Below are positions 1 to 9,089 of a stretch of DNA of 64,000 nt, piece after piece. The position numbers were made by a program, and so were the translations under genes. The notes under the pieces are model-generated. The model saw only the letters and a list, made by a program, of their open reading frames with translations. It was not told where the DNA came from and did not search any database. The DNA lies in the NCBI RefSeq assembly GCF_040256645.1, contig NZ_CP158281.1, positions 2,418,001-2,482,000 of the forward strand, given 5' to 3'. Source of the stretch: Brevibacterium sp. CBA3109. GTDB lineage: Bacteria > Actinomycetota > Actinomycetes > Actinomycetales > Brevibacteriaceae. Position 1 is the first letter of the stretch, and each line of letters begins with the position of its first letter.

Positions 1-413
1 ATATCATCATCGCACCCAGCGAAAGGCAACTGCTGGGTTCGAACCTCGACACCGAGATCGAGCGACTGCGCTATGGGTCGATCGGAATCAACGCATGGAC
101 AGGTCTGGCCTTCCTCACGTCGACCGCCACCTGGGGCGCCTTCCCCGGACACACACTCGACGATGTGCAGAGCGGAATCGGTGTCGTGCACAACGGTCTG
201 CTCATTCCCCATACAGAACGCACTGTGGTCTCGGGGCCGTTCCGACCGTTCCCGCGATCGGTCATCGGTGGCGAGTTCTCACTGTTTCCCAAACCACCGT
301 GGTTCGTCACCTCACGCAGTGCCGCACGCACTGGGCGTGCCCTGACCGAATTCGCTGCAGCACCCAGTTGGGCGAAACTGCCGGGGATCTTCCTGGCCGC
401 GTTCCAAGCCTGA
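1..413 (+). CDS. Aldehyde dehydrogenase family protein, C-terminal part (start lies outside the window)
   Basis: Open from the first bases in the frame starting at position 3 and ending at the TGA 411-413, about 136 residues. The visible part reads like the C-terminal end of an NAD(P)-dependent aldehyde dehydrogenase of an actinobacterial subfamily: a stretch with RYGSIGINAWTG, then WGAFPGHTLDDVQSGIG and VHN, followed by a basic, proline-rich tail. The Rossmann fold, the catalytic cysteine and the general-base glutamate would be upstream and cannot be judged. It lies about 50 bp before a GMC alcohol oxidoreductase locus, so the pair may once have oxidised an alcohol to an acid in two steps. 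The family call rests on the conserved tail only, and the substrate is unknown. Confidence 0.7.
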   Translation, partial: IIIAPSERQLLGSNLDTEIERLRYGSIGINAWTGLAFLTSTATWGAFPGHTLDDVQSGIGVVHNGLLIPHTERTVVSGPFRPFPRSVIGGEFSLFPKPPWFVTSRSAARTGRALTEFAAAPSWAKLPGIFLAAFQA

Positions 414-464
414 TCACCGTACCCATCAGACACCACGCACTGCGTGGACGAAGGAGGATCACTC

Positions 465-2000
465 ATGAGTGATCAGTTCGACTACATCATCGTCGGTGCA
501 GGATCGGCGGGAGCCGTCGTCGCATCGCGCCTGTCCGAAGACCCCAACACCTCTGTCCTGCTGCTCGAAGCCGGAGGTGCAGACAACGACTCAAAGATCT
601 CGATCCCGGCAGCGTTCTCCCAGTTGTTCAAGTCGCCCATCGACTGGAACTACGAGACGATCCCGCAGCCGGGTTTGGACGGTCGCACTGTCTACTGGCC
701 GTGAGGCAAGGTTCTGGGTGGATCGTCATCGCTGAACGCGATGATGTGGGTGCCCGGCTTCGCCGCCGACTACGAGAACTGGGCGAGGCTGGCGGGACCG
801 GAGTGGGGGTGGCAGGCGCTGGCTCCCCTGTTCGGGTCGACGAACATCAGCGTCGCCGAACAGCGAGACCCCCGACCGCTGACGTCGACCTTCCTCCACG
901 CTGTCACGGAGGCCGGGCACCGGGTCGAAGAGGCCAACTCAGCCCAACCCGATGGTTTCACCCAAACCCGGGTGACTCAGCTCAAAGGGGCACGGCACAA
1001 CACAGCACAGGCGTATCTGGAACCGGCGAAGTCCCGTGCCAATCTCACCATACGCACCGGAGCTCACGTGGAGAGAGTCAACTTCGATCGACAGACCGCC
1101 ACCGGAGTGTCCTACCTCGTCGGCGATCAGCGCTTCGAAGCAGCTGCTCGCAAAGAGATCGTTCTCAGCGGTGGGGCCGTGAATACTCCGCAGACCCTTA
1201 TGCACTCGGGCATCGGAGATCCCACCTAGTTGAGTCGGCACGGGATCCACGTCCTCGTCGACGCCCCTGAAGTCGGTCGGAACATGCGCGACCACCTGAC
1301 GAGTCTGATCTGCCTCGAGGTGGCGGGCGGCACGCTCAAGGACGCGACGAAAATCGGCAACGTCATCAATTACCTCACTCGGCGAAAAGGGATGCTGACC
1401 TCGGACATCGCCGAAGCCTATGGTTTCGTTCGCACCGACGACGCACTCGAACTGCCGGACGTCGAGATGATCTTCGCCCCGGTCGCCTATGTGCAGGAAG
1501 GTCTCAACGGAATACCCGCCCACGGAGTCTCATTGGGGCCGATTCTGCTGCAACCGGAAAGTCGCGGTTCCATCAGCCTCGCATCACCCAACCCACTCGA
1601 CAAGGTCATCGTCGATGCCGGATACCTCTCCGATCCCAATGGTGCTGACCGAGCCACAATGCTGCGGGCGCTGAGAATGGCTTCCGACATCTTCGCCACC
1701 CCGTCGATGACCGGGGTGACGAACGGTCACCACCTCTCACCTCTCGGCGCAGAACGTCTGCCGGCAGACGAACTGCTCTCCGTCCTTCTGGAACAGAATT
1801 CTCACACCCTCTACCATCCAACCTCCACAGCCCGGATGGGAACTGATGCTGCCTCGGTCGTCGACCCGCAGCTGCGAGTCCGCGGCGTCGACCGACTGCG
1901 AATCGCCGATGCTTCTGTCATGCCGGAGATCATTCGCGGCCACACCCACGCGCCCACGGTCGTCATCGGAGAGAGGGCGGCCCAATTGCTGCGCAGCTGA
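465..2000 (+). pseudogene. GMC family (choline dehydrogenase-like) FAD oxidoreductase interrupted by two in-frame stop codons
   Basis: A single reading frame of 512 codons, normal for GMC oxidoreductases, runs from ATG 465 (Shine-Dalgarno AAGGAGG at 451-457) to 2000, but carries TGA at 702-704 and TAG at 1227-1229. The N-terminus has the FAD-binding VGAGSAGAVVASRLSE and the LLLEAGG segment. The first stop falls just before the GMC signature GKVLGGSSSLNAMMW, where homologues have arginine. The second falls in GDPT-stop-LSRHG, where homologues usually have glutamine. The C-terminus retains LYHPTSTARMGTD with the catalytic-histidine region and IADASVMPE. Both stops could come from single C-to-T changes (CGA to TGA, CAG to TAG). 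Reading frame and motifs are otherwise intact, so the decay is recent or the stops are sequencing errors. As read, no functional protein can be made. Confidence 0.85.
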
Positions 2001-2012
2001 GACACTGGAAGC

Positions 2013-4805
2013 ATGCTCCCACCGCAATCCCCGAAGGCTGCGCAGCGTTCGCAGTCTGTGCAGTCATCGAGTGGCTCGAACCATCATCAGTCCCCCGACG
2101 TCCCCTACACATTCGCCCTGTCGCGAATTGCCGCGGGCCTGCCGGCGACTGTGCTCATCGACCAGCTGCAGAACTCTGACATCGGCGGCTTCCCCCGCCT
2201 GGTCGTCGAGGCCCCTCCCGGAACCGGCAAGACCACCTTGGTGCCGCCGCTCATCGCCGAGCATCTGGCCCGGCACGCACCACCGGCCCAGACACCGGGC
2301 CGTGTCATCGTCACCCAGCCGCGACGCATGGCGGCCCGAGCAGCGGCCAGGCGGCTGGCGACGCTGACGGGGACCCGCCTCGGCGAGGACATCGGGTTCA
2401 CGGTTCGCGGCGAGTCGCGGACCTCGGCGCATACGAGGATCGAGTTCGTGACCACGGGAGTGCTGCTGGGTCGGCTCTTGCGCGATCCCGAGTTGACAGG
2501 CGTCTCAGCGGTCATCCTTGATGAGGTCCACGAACGACAGCTCGACACCGATCTGACCTTCGCACTGTGCCGGGAGCTCATCGATCTGCGTGACGACCTC
2601 GGCCTCGTCGTGATGTCGGCCACCCTTGACGCCAGGATGTGGGCGAGGTGCTTGGGCTCGGGCGACAGTGCTGACGGTGTCGACGAGCCTGCCGTGCTGC
2701 TCTCGGTCGCCGCCGAGGTTCACCCCCTCGACGTCAGGTGGGCACCGGGACAGCAGCGGCCTCTGGATGCACGCGGGGTGAGCTGGGACTTCCTCGATCA
2801 CGTGGCGCGAACTACCGTCGATGCCCTGACGAGGCACACGAGGGGCGACGTCCTCGTATTCGCCCCCGGTGCGCGGGAAGTTGAGGAGATCGCCTCACGG
2901 ATCACCCGATCACTTCACACCGATGCCCGAACACAGGTTCACACTCTGCTCGGGCGCACTCCTGCCAAGGACCAAGATGCGATCCTACGACCCCATCCCG
3001 CCGAGGTCGGCCATCGTCGTGTGATCGTGTCGACGTCGGTCGCAGAGTCGGCTCTGACGGTTCCCGGAGTGAGCATCGTCGTCGATTCGGGACTGGCCAG
3101 AGGCCCGCGGCTGGACACTCGCCGTGAAATGTCGGGACTGGTCACGACCCGTGAGTCCAAGGCTTCGGGAACTCAGCGGGCCGGTCGTGCCTCACGGTTG
3201 GGCCCGGGCACGGTCTATCGTTGCCTGTCCGAAACGGATTGGGCGAGTCTGCCCGAGCACACGCCTGCGGAAATCACGACCTCCGATCTCACCTCGGCGG
3301 TCCTGACCCTCGCCGTGTGGGGCGGCGACACGAATCTGCTGCCGGATCCGATGCCCGTCGGCCCGTACCGCCTGGCCGTGGAGAATCTTGTGGCACTCGG
3401 CGCGATCGAGGTTGCAGAATCTGAGGACGAGGCGGGCACTGAGACCGGGGCGCTTGAAAACGCTTCGATCACTGTGACAGACCTGGGGCGGGCGATCGCC
3501 CGAATTCCGGCCTCCGTGTGGTCTGCCCGAGGCCTCTTCGACGGAGCCGCAATGCTGTCCCCGACCGCGGCGGCCGAAGCGATCGCCGTCATCGAATCCG
3601 AGCAGCGTGCCCCGGGCGCCGATCTCGTGGCCACCCTGCGCGAGCTGCGACGAAGCAAGGACCGCCGGTTTACCCAGGATGTGAAGCGCTTCGCCGGCCT
3701 GGCCGCTCAGTTCTCGGACCCGCCAGGCTCCGCCGCGCGCGACTCAGCGGTCCACGAGTCTCCAACCCACGGTTCGGCTCGAGGTGGTCCTCTGCGACCC
3801 GATGACTTGGGGCTCGTGGTTGCACTCGCCCACCCCATGCAGATCGGGCGGCTGCGCAGTTCCTCAGCGTCGGAATATCTGCTGGCATCCGGCACGGCCG
3901 CGTCCCTGCCCCGGAACTCGTCTTTGCAGGGCAGCCCGTGGTTGGCGATCTCCGATGTCGGACTCTCCGGCGGTCGCGCCGTGATCAGGGCTGCTGTGGT
4001 CATCGACGAGGACACCGCTGAACTCGCAGGCGCCGGGCTGATGGCGACCGAGGAGACGGCGACCTTCGACCAAGGGAAGGTGCGTGCAGTGCGCCGGACC
4101 CGCCTCGGCGGAATCGAACTCACCGCCACACCGATCAAGGCGAGCGCGGATCTGGCCCGATCGGCGATCGCACGGTCGGTGCGTCAGCGCGGCGCTCGTG
4201 AGATTCTGCGACCCAGCGAGGCATTCGAAGAGCTGCGGTCCCGGCTGGGACTGCTGCACGCCGTCTATGGTGCGCCGTGGCCGGATGTGGCCTGGCCGCG
4301 ACTGTCCCAGAGCTTGACGAAGTGGTGCCCGGCCGCCCTGGATCGGATCGCACGTGGGGCGGATCCGGGCAAGGTCGATCTGGTCTCTGCTCTGCGGACG
4401 CTCCTGCCCTGGCCGCAGGCATCACATCTCGACGAGCTGGCGCCGGTGAGCATAGAGGTGCCCAGCGGTTCACGGATTCGCCTCGACTATCCCGATCCCG
4501 ACCACATGGAGTCAGATCCCGAATCCGAACAGGGGCCTGTTCTCGCGGTCAAACTCCAGGAGTGCTTCGGTTTGCGAAAGGCACCGAGCGTGTGTGAGGG
4601 CCGGGTCCCTGTGGTAATCCACCTCCTGTCCCCCGCCCGTCGACCGCTGGCGGTCACCAGCGACCTCGCTTCCTTCTGGGCAAATGCGTATTCCCACGTC
4701 AGGGCGGAGAACCGGGGACGGTATCCGAAGCATCCATGGCCCGAGGATCCGCTCACAGCACCCCCGATGCGCGGAACCAAGCGGTCTGGAACAATGAAGC
4801 GGTGA
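2013..4805 (+). CDS. hrpB: ATP-dependent RNA helicase HrpB (DEAH-box, superfamily 2)
   Basis: 930 residues, within the usual range for HrpB in actinobacteria. The N-terminal helicase core has Walker A (PPGTGKTT, about residues 68-75), motif Ia with TQPRRMAARAAA, the DEVH Walker B (about 170-173), the SAT motif, and motif VI with QRAGRASRLGPG. The rest matches the HrpB-specific C-terminal region, ending in the typical PPMRGTKR tail. A low-complexity Ser/Ala-rich insertion (around 3715-3790) sits between the helicase-associated domain and the C-terminal domain. HrpB is a DEAH-family RNA helicase; its physiological role is poorly defined in most bacteria. The gene overlaps the next one by GTGA (4802-4805), which suggests translational coupling. 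The ATG at 2013 has only a weak upstream ribosome site. Confidence 0.93.
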   Translation: MLPPQSPKAAQRSQSVQSSSGSNHHQSPDVPYTFALSRIAAGLPATVLIDQLQNSDIGGFPRLVVEAPPGTGKTTLVPPLIAEHLARHAPPAQTPGRVIVTQPRRMAARAAARRLATLTGTRLGEDIGFTVRGESRTSAHTRIEFVTTGVLLGRLLRDPELTGVSAVILDEVHERQLDTDLTFALCRELIDLRDDLGLVVMSATLDARMWARCLGSGDSADGVDEPAVLLSVAAEVHPLDVRWAPGQQRPLDARGVSWDFLDHVARTTVDALTRHTRGDVLVFAPGAREVEEIASRITRSLHTDARTQVHTLLGRTPAKDQDAILRPHPAEVGHRRVIVSTSVAESALTVPGVSIVVDSGLARGPRLDTRREMSGLVTTRESKASGTQRAGRASRLGPGTVYRCLSETDWASLPEHTPAEITTSDLTSAVLTLAVWGGDTNLLPDPMPVGPYRLAVENLVALGAIEVAESEDEAGTETGALENASITVTDLGRAIARIPASVWSARGLFDGAAMLSPTAAAEAIAVIESEQRAPGADLVATLRELRRSKDRRFTQDVKRFAGLAAQFSDPPGSAARDSAVHESPTHGSARGGPLRPDDLGLVVALAHPMQIGRLRSSSASEYLLASGTAASLPRNSSLQGSPWLAISDVGLSGGRAVIRAAVVIDEDTAELAGAGLMATEETATFDQGKVRAVRRTRLGGIELTATPIKASADLARSAIARSVRQRGAREILRPSEAFEELRSRLGLLHAVYGAPWPDVAWPRLSQSLTKWCPAALDRIARGADPGKVDLVSALRTLLPWPQASHLDELAPVSIEVPSGSRIRLDYPDPDHMESDPESEQGPVLAVKLQECFGLRKAPSVCEGRVPVVIHLLSPARRPLAVTSDLASFWANAYSHVRAENRGRYPKHPWPEDPLTAPPMRGTKRSGTMKR

Positions 4806-5788
4806 CTTCTATCGCCTCGCTGCCTGCTGAGCGCACCGACTTCCCCGGTGCTGCCTATGGTGTTGCTGCTGGTGCAAGTGCTGGTGCTGGAGCAGGGTCT
4901 GCCGGTGCTGCGATCAGCGCACCCACGTGGCGCGCGCTGCGTGATCACCACGCAGCGAGGATCGCAGAGCGGACCGATGCGCACCTCACCCGCCGCCTCA
5001 AGGGCGAGAAGCACCCGGTCGAGGACTTTCTGTTCACCTACTACCCGTTCAAGACGGGTCAGTTGGCCAAGTGGCATCCCGGCCCCGGTGTGCAACTCGA
5101 ATTGGCTACCGAAGCCGACCGTGACTGCTTCGACCGGCGCTGGTATACGACGAACCCTGCGGGCACGATCGCGACGGTGGATGTCGAGTCCTGGCGCAGT
5201 GACAGAGGCGATGGTGCGAAATTCATCGCCTCCCTGCTCCAGTCGACGCTGCATCGTGAGGCGAACTTCGGGTGCTTCGGCATCCACGAATGGGCGATGG
5301 TCTACAAGCTCAGCGAGGAGCAGCGTCGCCACCAGCAGGTGCCCCTGCGCTTGAGTCATGAGGCCACCGACGCTGTCGTTGAGGGCCACCGGATCCAGTG
5401 CTCGCACCACGACGCATTCCGTTTCTTCACAGAACCCGCCCGGCCACGCAACACTCTGCAGCCCACTCGCGAGTCCATGGTGGCCAATGAGCAGCCCGGC
5501 TGTCTGCACGCAGGAATGGACCTGTACAAATGGGCGATGAAGATCGGCCCCGTGGCTCCCTCCGACCTCGTCGTCGATTGCTTTGACCTGGCGCTGGGCA
5601 TCCGCACCCTCGATATGGAGGCCTCACCCTACGATCTGCGCGGTTGGGGCTATGGTGTCGTCGCCATCGAAACCGCCGAGGGCAAGGCCGAATACATGGA
5701 CCGTCAGAAGGCCTTCTCCGAACGCGCACAGGCTCTGCGGCAACGACTGCTCGATGCACTGACACACGTCGGAATCTACGCCCGATAG
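4802..5788 (+). CDS. Conserved actinobacterial protein annotated as 3-methyladenine DNA glycosylase
   Basis: About 328 residues from GTG 4802, chosen because it overlaps the hrpB stop as GTGA; an ATG 66 bases upstream in the same frame would lie deep inside hrpB. After an Ala/Gly-rich start of about 40 residues it shows WRALRDHHAARIAERTDAH, then GEKHPVEDFLFTYYPF and KWHPGPGVQLE, and in the C-terminal half QPTRESMVANEQPGCLHAGMDLYKWA. These blocks typify a family in high-GC Gram-positives usually labelled 3-methyladenine DNA glycosylase. No helix-hairpin-helix or catalytic aspartate typical of AlkA/Tag is evident to me, so the enzymatic name is an annotation tradition rather than something seen. 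Coupling to a helicase fits a nucleic-acid role. Confidence 0.7.
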   Translation: MTSIASLPAERTDFPGAAYGVAAGASAGAGAGSAGAAISAPTWRALRDHHAARIAERTDAHLTRRLKGEKHPVEDFLFTYYPFKTGQLAKWHPGPGVQLELATEADRDCFDRRWYTTNPAGTIATVDVESWRSDRGDGAKFIASLLQSTLHREANFGCFGIHEWAMVYKLSEEQRRHQQVPLRLSHEATDAVVEGHRIQCSHHDAFRFFTEPARPRNTLQPTRESMVANEQPGCLHAGMDLYKWAMKIGPVAPSDLVVDCFDLALGIRTLDMEASPYDLRGWGYGVVAIETAEGKAEYMDRQKAFSERAQALRQRLLDALTHVGIYAR

Positions 5789-5855
5789 TACCGTCGGGCA
5801 GCACACAGTGTGGACGCCGCTGTCCAGCAGGAACGGCAATGCATAGGATCACTGT

Positions 5856-6908
5856 GTGCGCGCAATCGTCTATGAAGAGTTCTCTGTCCTCCCCCAGCTG
5901 AGAGACATCGAGTCACCCTCCACTCCCTCCTCCGGTGTCGTCATCGACGTCGAAGCCACCGGAGTCTGCCGCAGCGACCATCACGCCTGGTCAGGCCACG
6001 ACTCGACGATCACGCTGCCCCATGTGCCCGGACATGAGCTGGTCGGACGCATCGCCTCGGCGGGGCCAGAGGTCACGGACTTCCACACCGGCCAGCGCGT
6101 AACCGTGCCATTCGTGTGCGGCTGCGGTCGCTGCCGGTGGTGCCAGGGCGGCAATGCTCAGGTCTGTCCCGAACAGACTCAGCCCGGGTTCACTCATTTC
6201 GGCTCGTGGGCGGATCAGGTGGCCATCCACAACGCCGATGCCAACCTCATCGCGGTTCCCAACGACCTCCCCGCCTCGGCGATGGTGGGACTCGGCTGTC
6301 GGTTCGCCACAGCATTCCACGGACTGCGGGTGCGGGCGAAGCTTCTCGAGGGCGAAACGGTCGCCGTCTTCGGCTGCGGCGGAGTCGGCCTGTCTGCCAT
6401 CATGGTCGCCCGTGCCATCGGCGCCCGGGTGATCGCGATCGACGTCAGCGATGCTGCCCTCGACCGGGCCCGCGCACACGGAGCCGCGCACACGGTCAAC
6501 GCCGCCGGCAAAAACTCAGTCGACCTCTCCGCCGAGGTGGTCGCACAGGTCTTGGACCAGTGCCCCGATGGTGTGGCTGTGAGCGTGGATGCCCTCGGCC
6601 GCGAGGATACGATCGCTGCCGCGATCGCCTCGCTGGCACCCTTGGGTCGGCACGTACAGATCGGACTGCTGACTGCACCGCCTGTCATCGATATGGGACG
6701 TGTCATCGGCCTTGAGCTCAGCGTCCTCGGCTCCCACGGGATGGCCGCGGCCGAGTACCCGGAGATGGTGGACCTCGTCATCGACGGCAAACTGCGCCCA
6801 CAGGACCTGGTCACGAACGTCATCGGCCTCGCAGACGCCCCTGCCGCGATGGAGGCTTTGGGGGCGAACACCGGTTCGGGGATGACCGTCATCGACCTGA
6901 ACCTGTGA
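5856..6908 (+). CDS. Zinc-dependent alcohol dehydrogenase (MDR superfamily)
   Basis: 350 residues from a GTG start. It has the medium-chain dehydrogenase layout: catalytic-domain zinc ligands in GVCRSDHHAW (Cys) and PGHELVGR (His-Glu), a structural-zinc loop CGCGRCRWCQGGNAQVC, then the Rossmann motif VFGCGGVGLSAIMVARAIGARVIAID followed by a dehydrogenase C-terminus. The acidic residue at the end of the second Rossmann strand (ID) favours NAD over NADP. Substrate not deducible; annotation in relatives is usually alcohol or sorbitol dehydrogenase. It is preceded by a 67-bp gap and followed, tail to tail, by the HIT gene on the other strand, so it is probably the last gene of its transcription unit. 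Confidence 0.88.
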   Translation: MRAIVYEEFSVLPQLRDIESPSTPSSGVVIDVEATGVCRSDHHAWSGHDSTITLPHVPGHELVGRIASAGPEVTDFHTGQRVTVPFVCGCGRCRWCQGGNAQVCPEQTQPGFTHFGSWADQVAIHNADANLIAVPNDLPASAMVGLGCRFATAFHGLRVRAKLLEGETVAVFGCGGVGLSAIMVARAIGARVIAIDVSDAALDRARAHGAAHTVNAAGKNSVDLSAEVVAQVLDQCPDGVAVSVDALGREDTIAAAIASLAPLGRHVQIGLLTAPPVIDMGRVIGLELSVLGSHGMAAAEYPEMVDLVIDGKLRPQDLVTNVIGLADAPAAMEALGANTGSGMTVIDLNL

Positions 6909-6928
6909 ACGCGCACCGCTGAGCTGGC

Positions 6929-7363
6929 TCAGCGGTCCTCCAGTGCCCACCTCATCGAGGTTGCCAGGTCTTCGATCAGCTCAGCGTCACCGCGCACACC
7001 GGGTTCGAACGGCAGTCTGAGCCGATCCTTGCCCGTGTCGCGATAGCGCGGGATGACATGCATGTGGAAGTGGAAGACCGTCTGCCAGGCATCTTCTCCA
7101 CAGCAGTTGAGCAGGTTCACCCCGTCGGCGTCCCAAGCGTCGAAGACATGCTTGGCAATGCGCTGTGACTCGATCGCCACCTCGGCGAGGTCGGCCGACG
7201 GGATGTCGCGCAAGTCGGTGCTGTGATGCTTCGGGACGACGAGCAGATGCCCGTCAGATCCCGGCTGGATGTCCATGAATGCGAAGGTCGTCTCGGTCTC
7301 AGCAACCTTCGCACTCGGGACGTCACCTGCAACGATCGCGCAGAACAGGCAATCCTGACTCAT
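6929..7363 (-). CDS. HIT (histidine triad) family nucleotide hydrolase
   Basis: 144 residues with the N-terminal zinc-like pair in DCLFCAIVAGDVPSA and the diagnostic histidine triad HFHMHVIPRY near residues 95-104. HIT hydrolases cleave adenosine 5'-monophosphoramidates or dinucleoside polyphosphates in the cytoplasm, the middle histidine being the nucleophile. Starts at ATG 7361-7363, 7 bases after the stop of the upstream maltokinase-cap gene, so the two are surely co-transcribed, with thyX further upstream. No reason to assign a specific substrate. Confidence 0.92.
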   Translation of the reverse strand: MSQDCLFCAIVAGDVPSAKVAETETTFAFMDIQPGSDGHLLVVPKHHSTDLRDIPSADLAEVAIESQRIAKHVFDAWDADGVNLLNCCGEDAWQTVFHFHMHVIPRYRDTGKDRLRLPFEPGVRGDAELIEDLATSMRWALEDR

Positions 7364-7370
7364 CGGTTCG

Positions 7371-7949
7371 TCACACCATCACGGCGAGGACGACAGGAGC
7401 TTCCTGGCCCGACCAGCGACCCAGGAGCAGTCCGGCGTCGGATCCCTCAGCCGGAGAGTTGAGGTTGAGTTCGTACAGCACCTGAACGTCTTCGGCGCCG
7501 GCCAATGGTCCTGTGCCCCAAGTATGAGCCACCTCGGTGATCTCGTCGACCTTGTTGCCTTCGTCGTCGACGCGGTACTGCTTTGCCGAAGTTCCAGCGG
7601 TGGCGATCGTGTGGTCGAGTCGCTGCCTGAAGTGAGGGTCGCCCATCCCGGCGTAGACCCAGCGCTTGCCGAGAATGGAATGCTCCATGGTCGAGATCAG
7701 GTATGTCTCGGCTCCGGCCAGCTCAGCACCGCGATAGGTCAGAGGCACTTGGAAGACACGATCACCGGCGGCGACGATATGAACCTCGGCTCCCACCTCA
7801 CCGGCTGGATCGTCGAACCGGTAGGAGCTGATCGTCTTCAGCGAATCTGGGGCCACATCGGCCTCGGCTGCCCATGCCTGCTGGGTCAGCCAGGCAGAGA
7901 TGACGTCGAGTTTTCCTGGTTTCAGTTCAGCGTTGTAGATGTCAGCCAT
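7371..7949 (-). CDS. Maltokinase N-terminal cap-like domain protein (CG0192-related)
   Basis: 192 residues from ATG 7947-7949; a longer frame upstream is rejected because it would overlap thyX by 90 bases. The protein matches the stand-alone version of the cap domain found at the N-terminus of mycobacterial/streptomycete maltokinase: an opening NAELKPGKLDVISAWL, then SYRFDDPAGEVGAEVH, VPLTYRGAELAGAETYLI, and ISTMEHSILGKRWVYAGMGDP. There is no kinase domain here. The family is widespread in actinobacteria, without a demonstrated activity that I know of. It sits one base after the thyX stop and 7 bases before the HIT gene, so the three form an operon. Confidence 0.8.
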   Translation of the reverse strand: MADIYNAELKPGKLDVISAWLTQQAWAAEADVAPDSLKTISSYRFDDPAGEVGAEVHIVAAGDRVFQVPLTYRGAELAGAETYLISTMEHSILGKRWVYAGMGDPHFRQRLDHTIATAGTSAKQYRVDDEGNKVDEITEVAHTWGTGPLAGAEDVQVLYELNLNSPAEGSDAGLLLGRWSGQEAPVVLAVMV

Positions 7950-7950
7950 G

Positions 7951-8736
7951 TCATGCCTTTCGTGTTCCGGGGATCCATTCCCCGTCGACGACTTCGTAGT
8001 CGGAGAATACCGCTGGGGCCTCTTTGAGCATAGCTTCACCGATCTTGTTGAACACGAGACGAATCTCTTCTTCGGCGCCCTTGGCGGTGCGCATCTCGAT
8101 GACGTGACGCAGGGAGCGCAGGTTCGCGGTGTAGACGATGCCGGTGGCCAGTCCCTCGGGTGCGAAGCGGCGCATGAAGGAGGTCATGTGCTTCTTGTGG
8201 GAGAACTTGGTGCTGGCTTCGTCGAGTTCGAAGTGCTCGGTCATCCACTTCTGATGCTCTTCGAGGGTGTCGAGGACCTTGAGGGAGCGTTCCATGAGCT
8301 CGGAGTCCTCACGTGCCCATTCGGGGAACCAGAACGGAATGTCAGCCAGGCGGACGTAGCGCAAGGATTCCTGCGAGAACGCGGATCCTGCGCGGTGGCG
8401 GATGAGTTCGTGAGTGAGCACGCGGGATACGTTGTGGAGGACGAACGTGAAGTTCGCGTGTTCGAGCACCGAACCGTGCTGGGACTTGATGACATTGCCC
8501 AGGTACTGGGACGAATCGGTGCGGACGCGGGAGACGTTCGGGTTCAGTCCCGGTTCCCAGGAGCGATAGCACATGCGACCGGAGAACTCGACGATGTCTT
8601 CGGCGTCGGGAGAATCAGCCTCTTCAACACGTTCCGCCCAGCTGGTTCCGCCCACCTCGTCGAGGTATGTCCTCATCGATTCCCAGTCGATGCTGGGCTT
8701 GGCAAGCAGTTCTACTGACGGTTCGACCTGGCGCAT
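7951..8736 (-). CDS. thyX: Flavin-dependent thymidylate synthase ThyX
   Basis: 261 residues from ATG 8734-8736, which has a good ribosome site (AAGGAGA, about 5 bases upstream); a 102-residue upstream extension in the same frame lacks family similarity and is left out. ThyX makes dTMP from dUMP with methylenetetrahydrofolate, FAD and NADPH. The signature is LIRHRAGSAFSQESLRYV around residues 111-128; the spacing is RHR-x8-S, one residue longer than the classical RHR-x7-S. EHANFTFVLHNVSR and the C-terminal YTANLRSLRHVIEMRT are also typical. Followed at 1 base by the maltokinase-cap gene. Confidence 0.93.
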   Translation of the reverse strand: MRQVEPSVELLAKPSIDWESMRTYLDEVGGTSWAERVEEADSPDAEDIVEFSGRMCYRSWEPGLNPNVSRVRTDSSQYLGNVIKSQHGSVLEHANFTFVLHNVSRVLTHELIRHRAGSAFSQESLRYVRLADIPFWFPEWAREDSELMERSLKVLDTLEEHQKWMTEHFELDEASTKFSHKKHMTSFMRRFAPEGLATGIVYTANLRSLRHVIEMRTAKGAEEEIRLVFNKIGEAMLKEAPAVFSDYEVVDGEWIPGTRKA

Positions 8737-8777
8737 GGCTCTCCTTGTGCAGGGTATGACTTGATTGATTTCCAATC

Positions 8778-9089
8778 CTACAGACCCGAACGCGCAGGTG
8801 TTCCGAACGTCCACGATGAATGCTTGCGCAGGTGCGACTTTCGTCTGCGACCGTCGCGGACGAGACCGACGACCATTTCGCCGCCGAAGAACAGGCGACC
8901 GACGATCGTGGCAGACAGCAGTGCGCCGATGATTCCAGCGGCGAAGAACACGGTGAGGAAGGGATGATGAGCAGCTTCGCGTCCCGTCGTTCCTTCCGCC
9001 TGCACTGGTCGCCGGGCTCTGACATCGAGAAGCCGGCACCACGAGACACGGTCATCTGGTCGCATGCTCACGGCACTCGGTGCGTCCAT
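8778..9089 (-). CDS. Small single-pass membrane protein, unrecognised
   Basis: Up to 103 residues. The frame begins 20 bases inside the lipoate ligase gene, so the true start may be a later ATG or GTG (for example ATG near 9065). The only clear feature is one hydrophobic segment, FLTVFFAAGIIGALLSATIVG, followed by a basic cytoplasmic-looking tail (RDGRRRKSHLRKHSS). It fills an otherwise empty 330-bp space between thyX and the lipoate ligase and runs in the same direction, which supports it being real. I do not recognise the family. It could equally be a chance frame. Confidence 0.4.
   Translation of the reverse strand: MDAPSAVSMRPDDRVSWCRLLDVRARRPVQAEGTTGREAAHHPFLTVFFAAGIIGALLSATIVGRLFFGGEMVVGLVRDGRRRKSHLRKHSSWTFGTPARSGL

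Noticed and set aside
702..704. TGA as selenocysteine or programmed readthrough in the GMC gene
   Set aside because: The position is a conserved arginine in the family, no SECIS-like hairpin was seen, and a second, different stop (TAG) occurs downstream.
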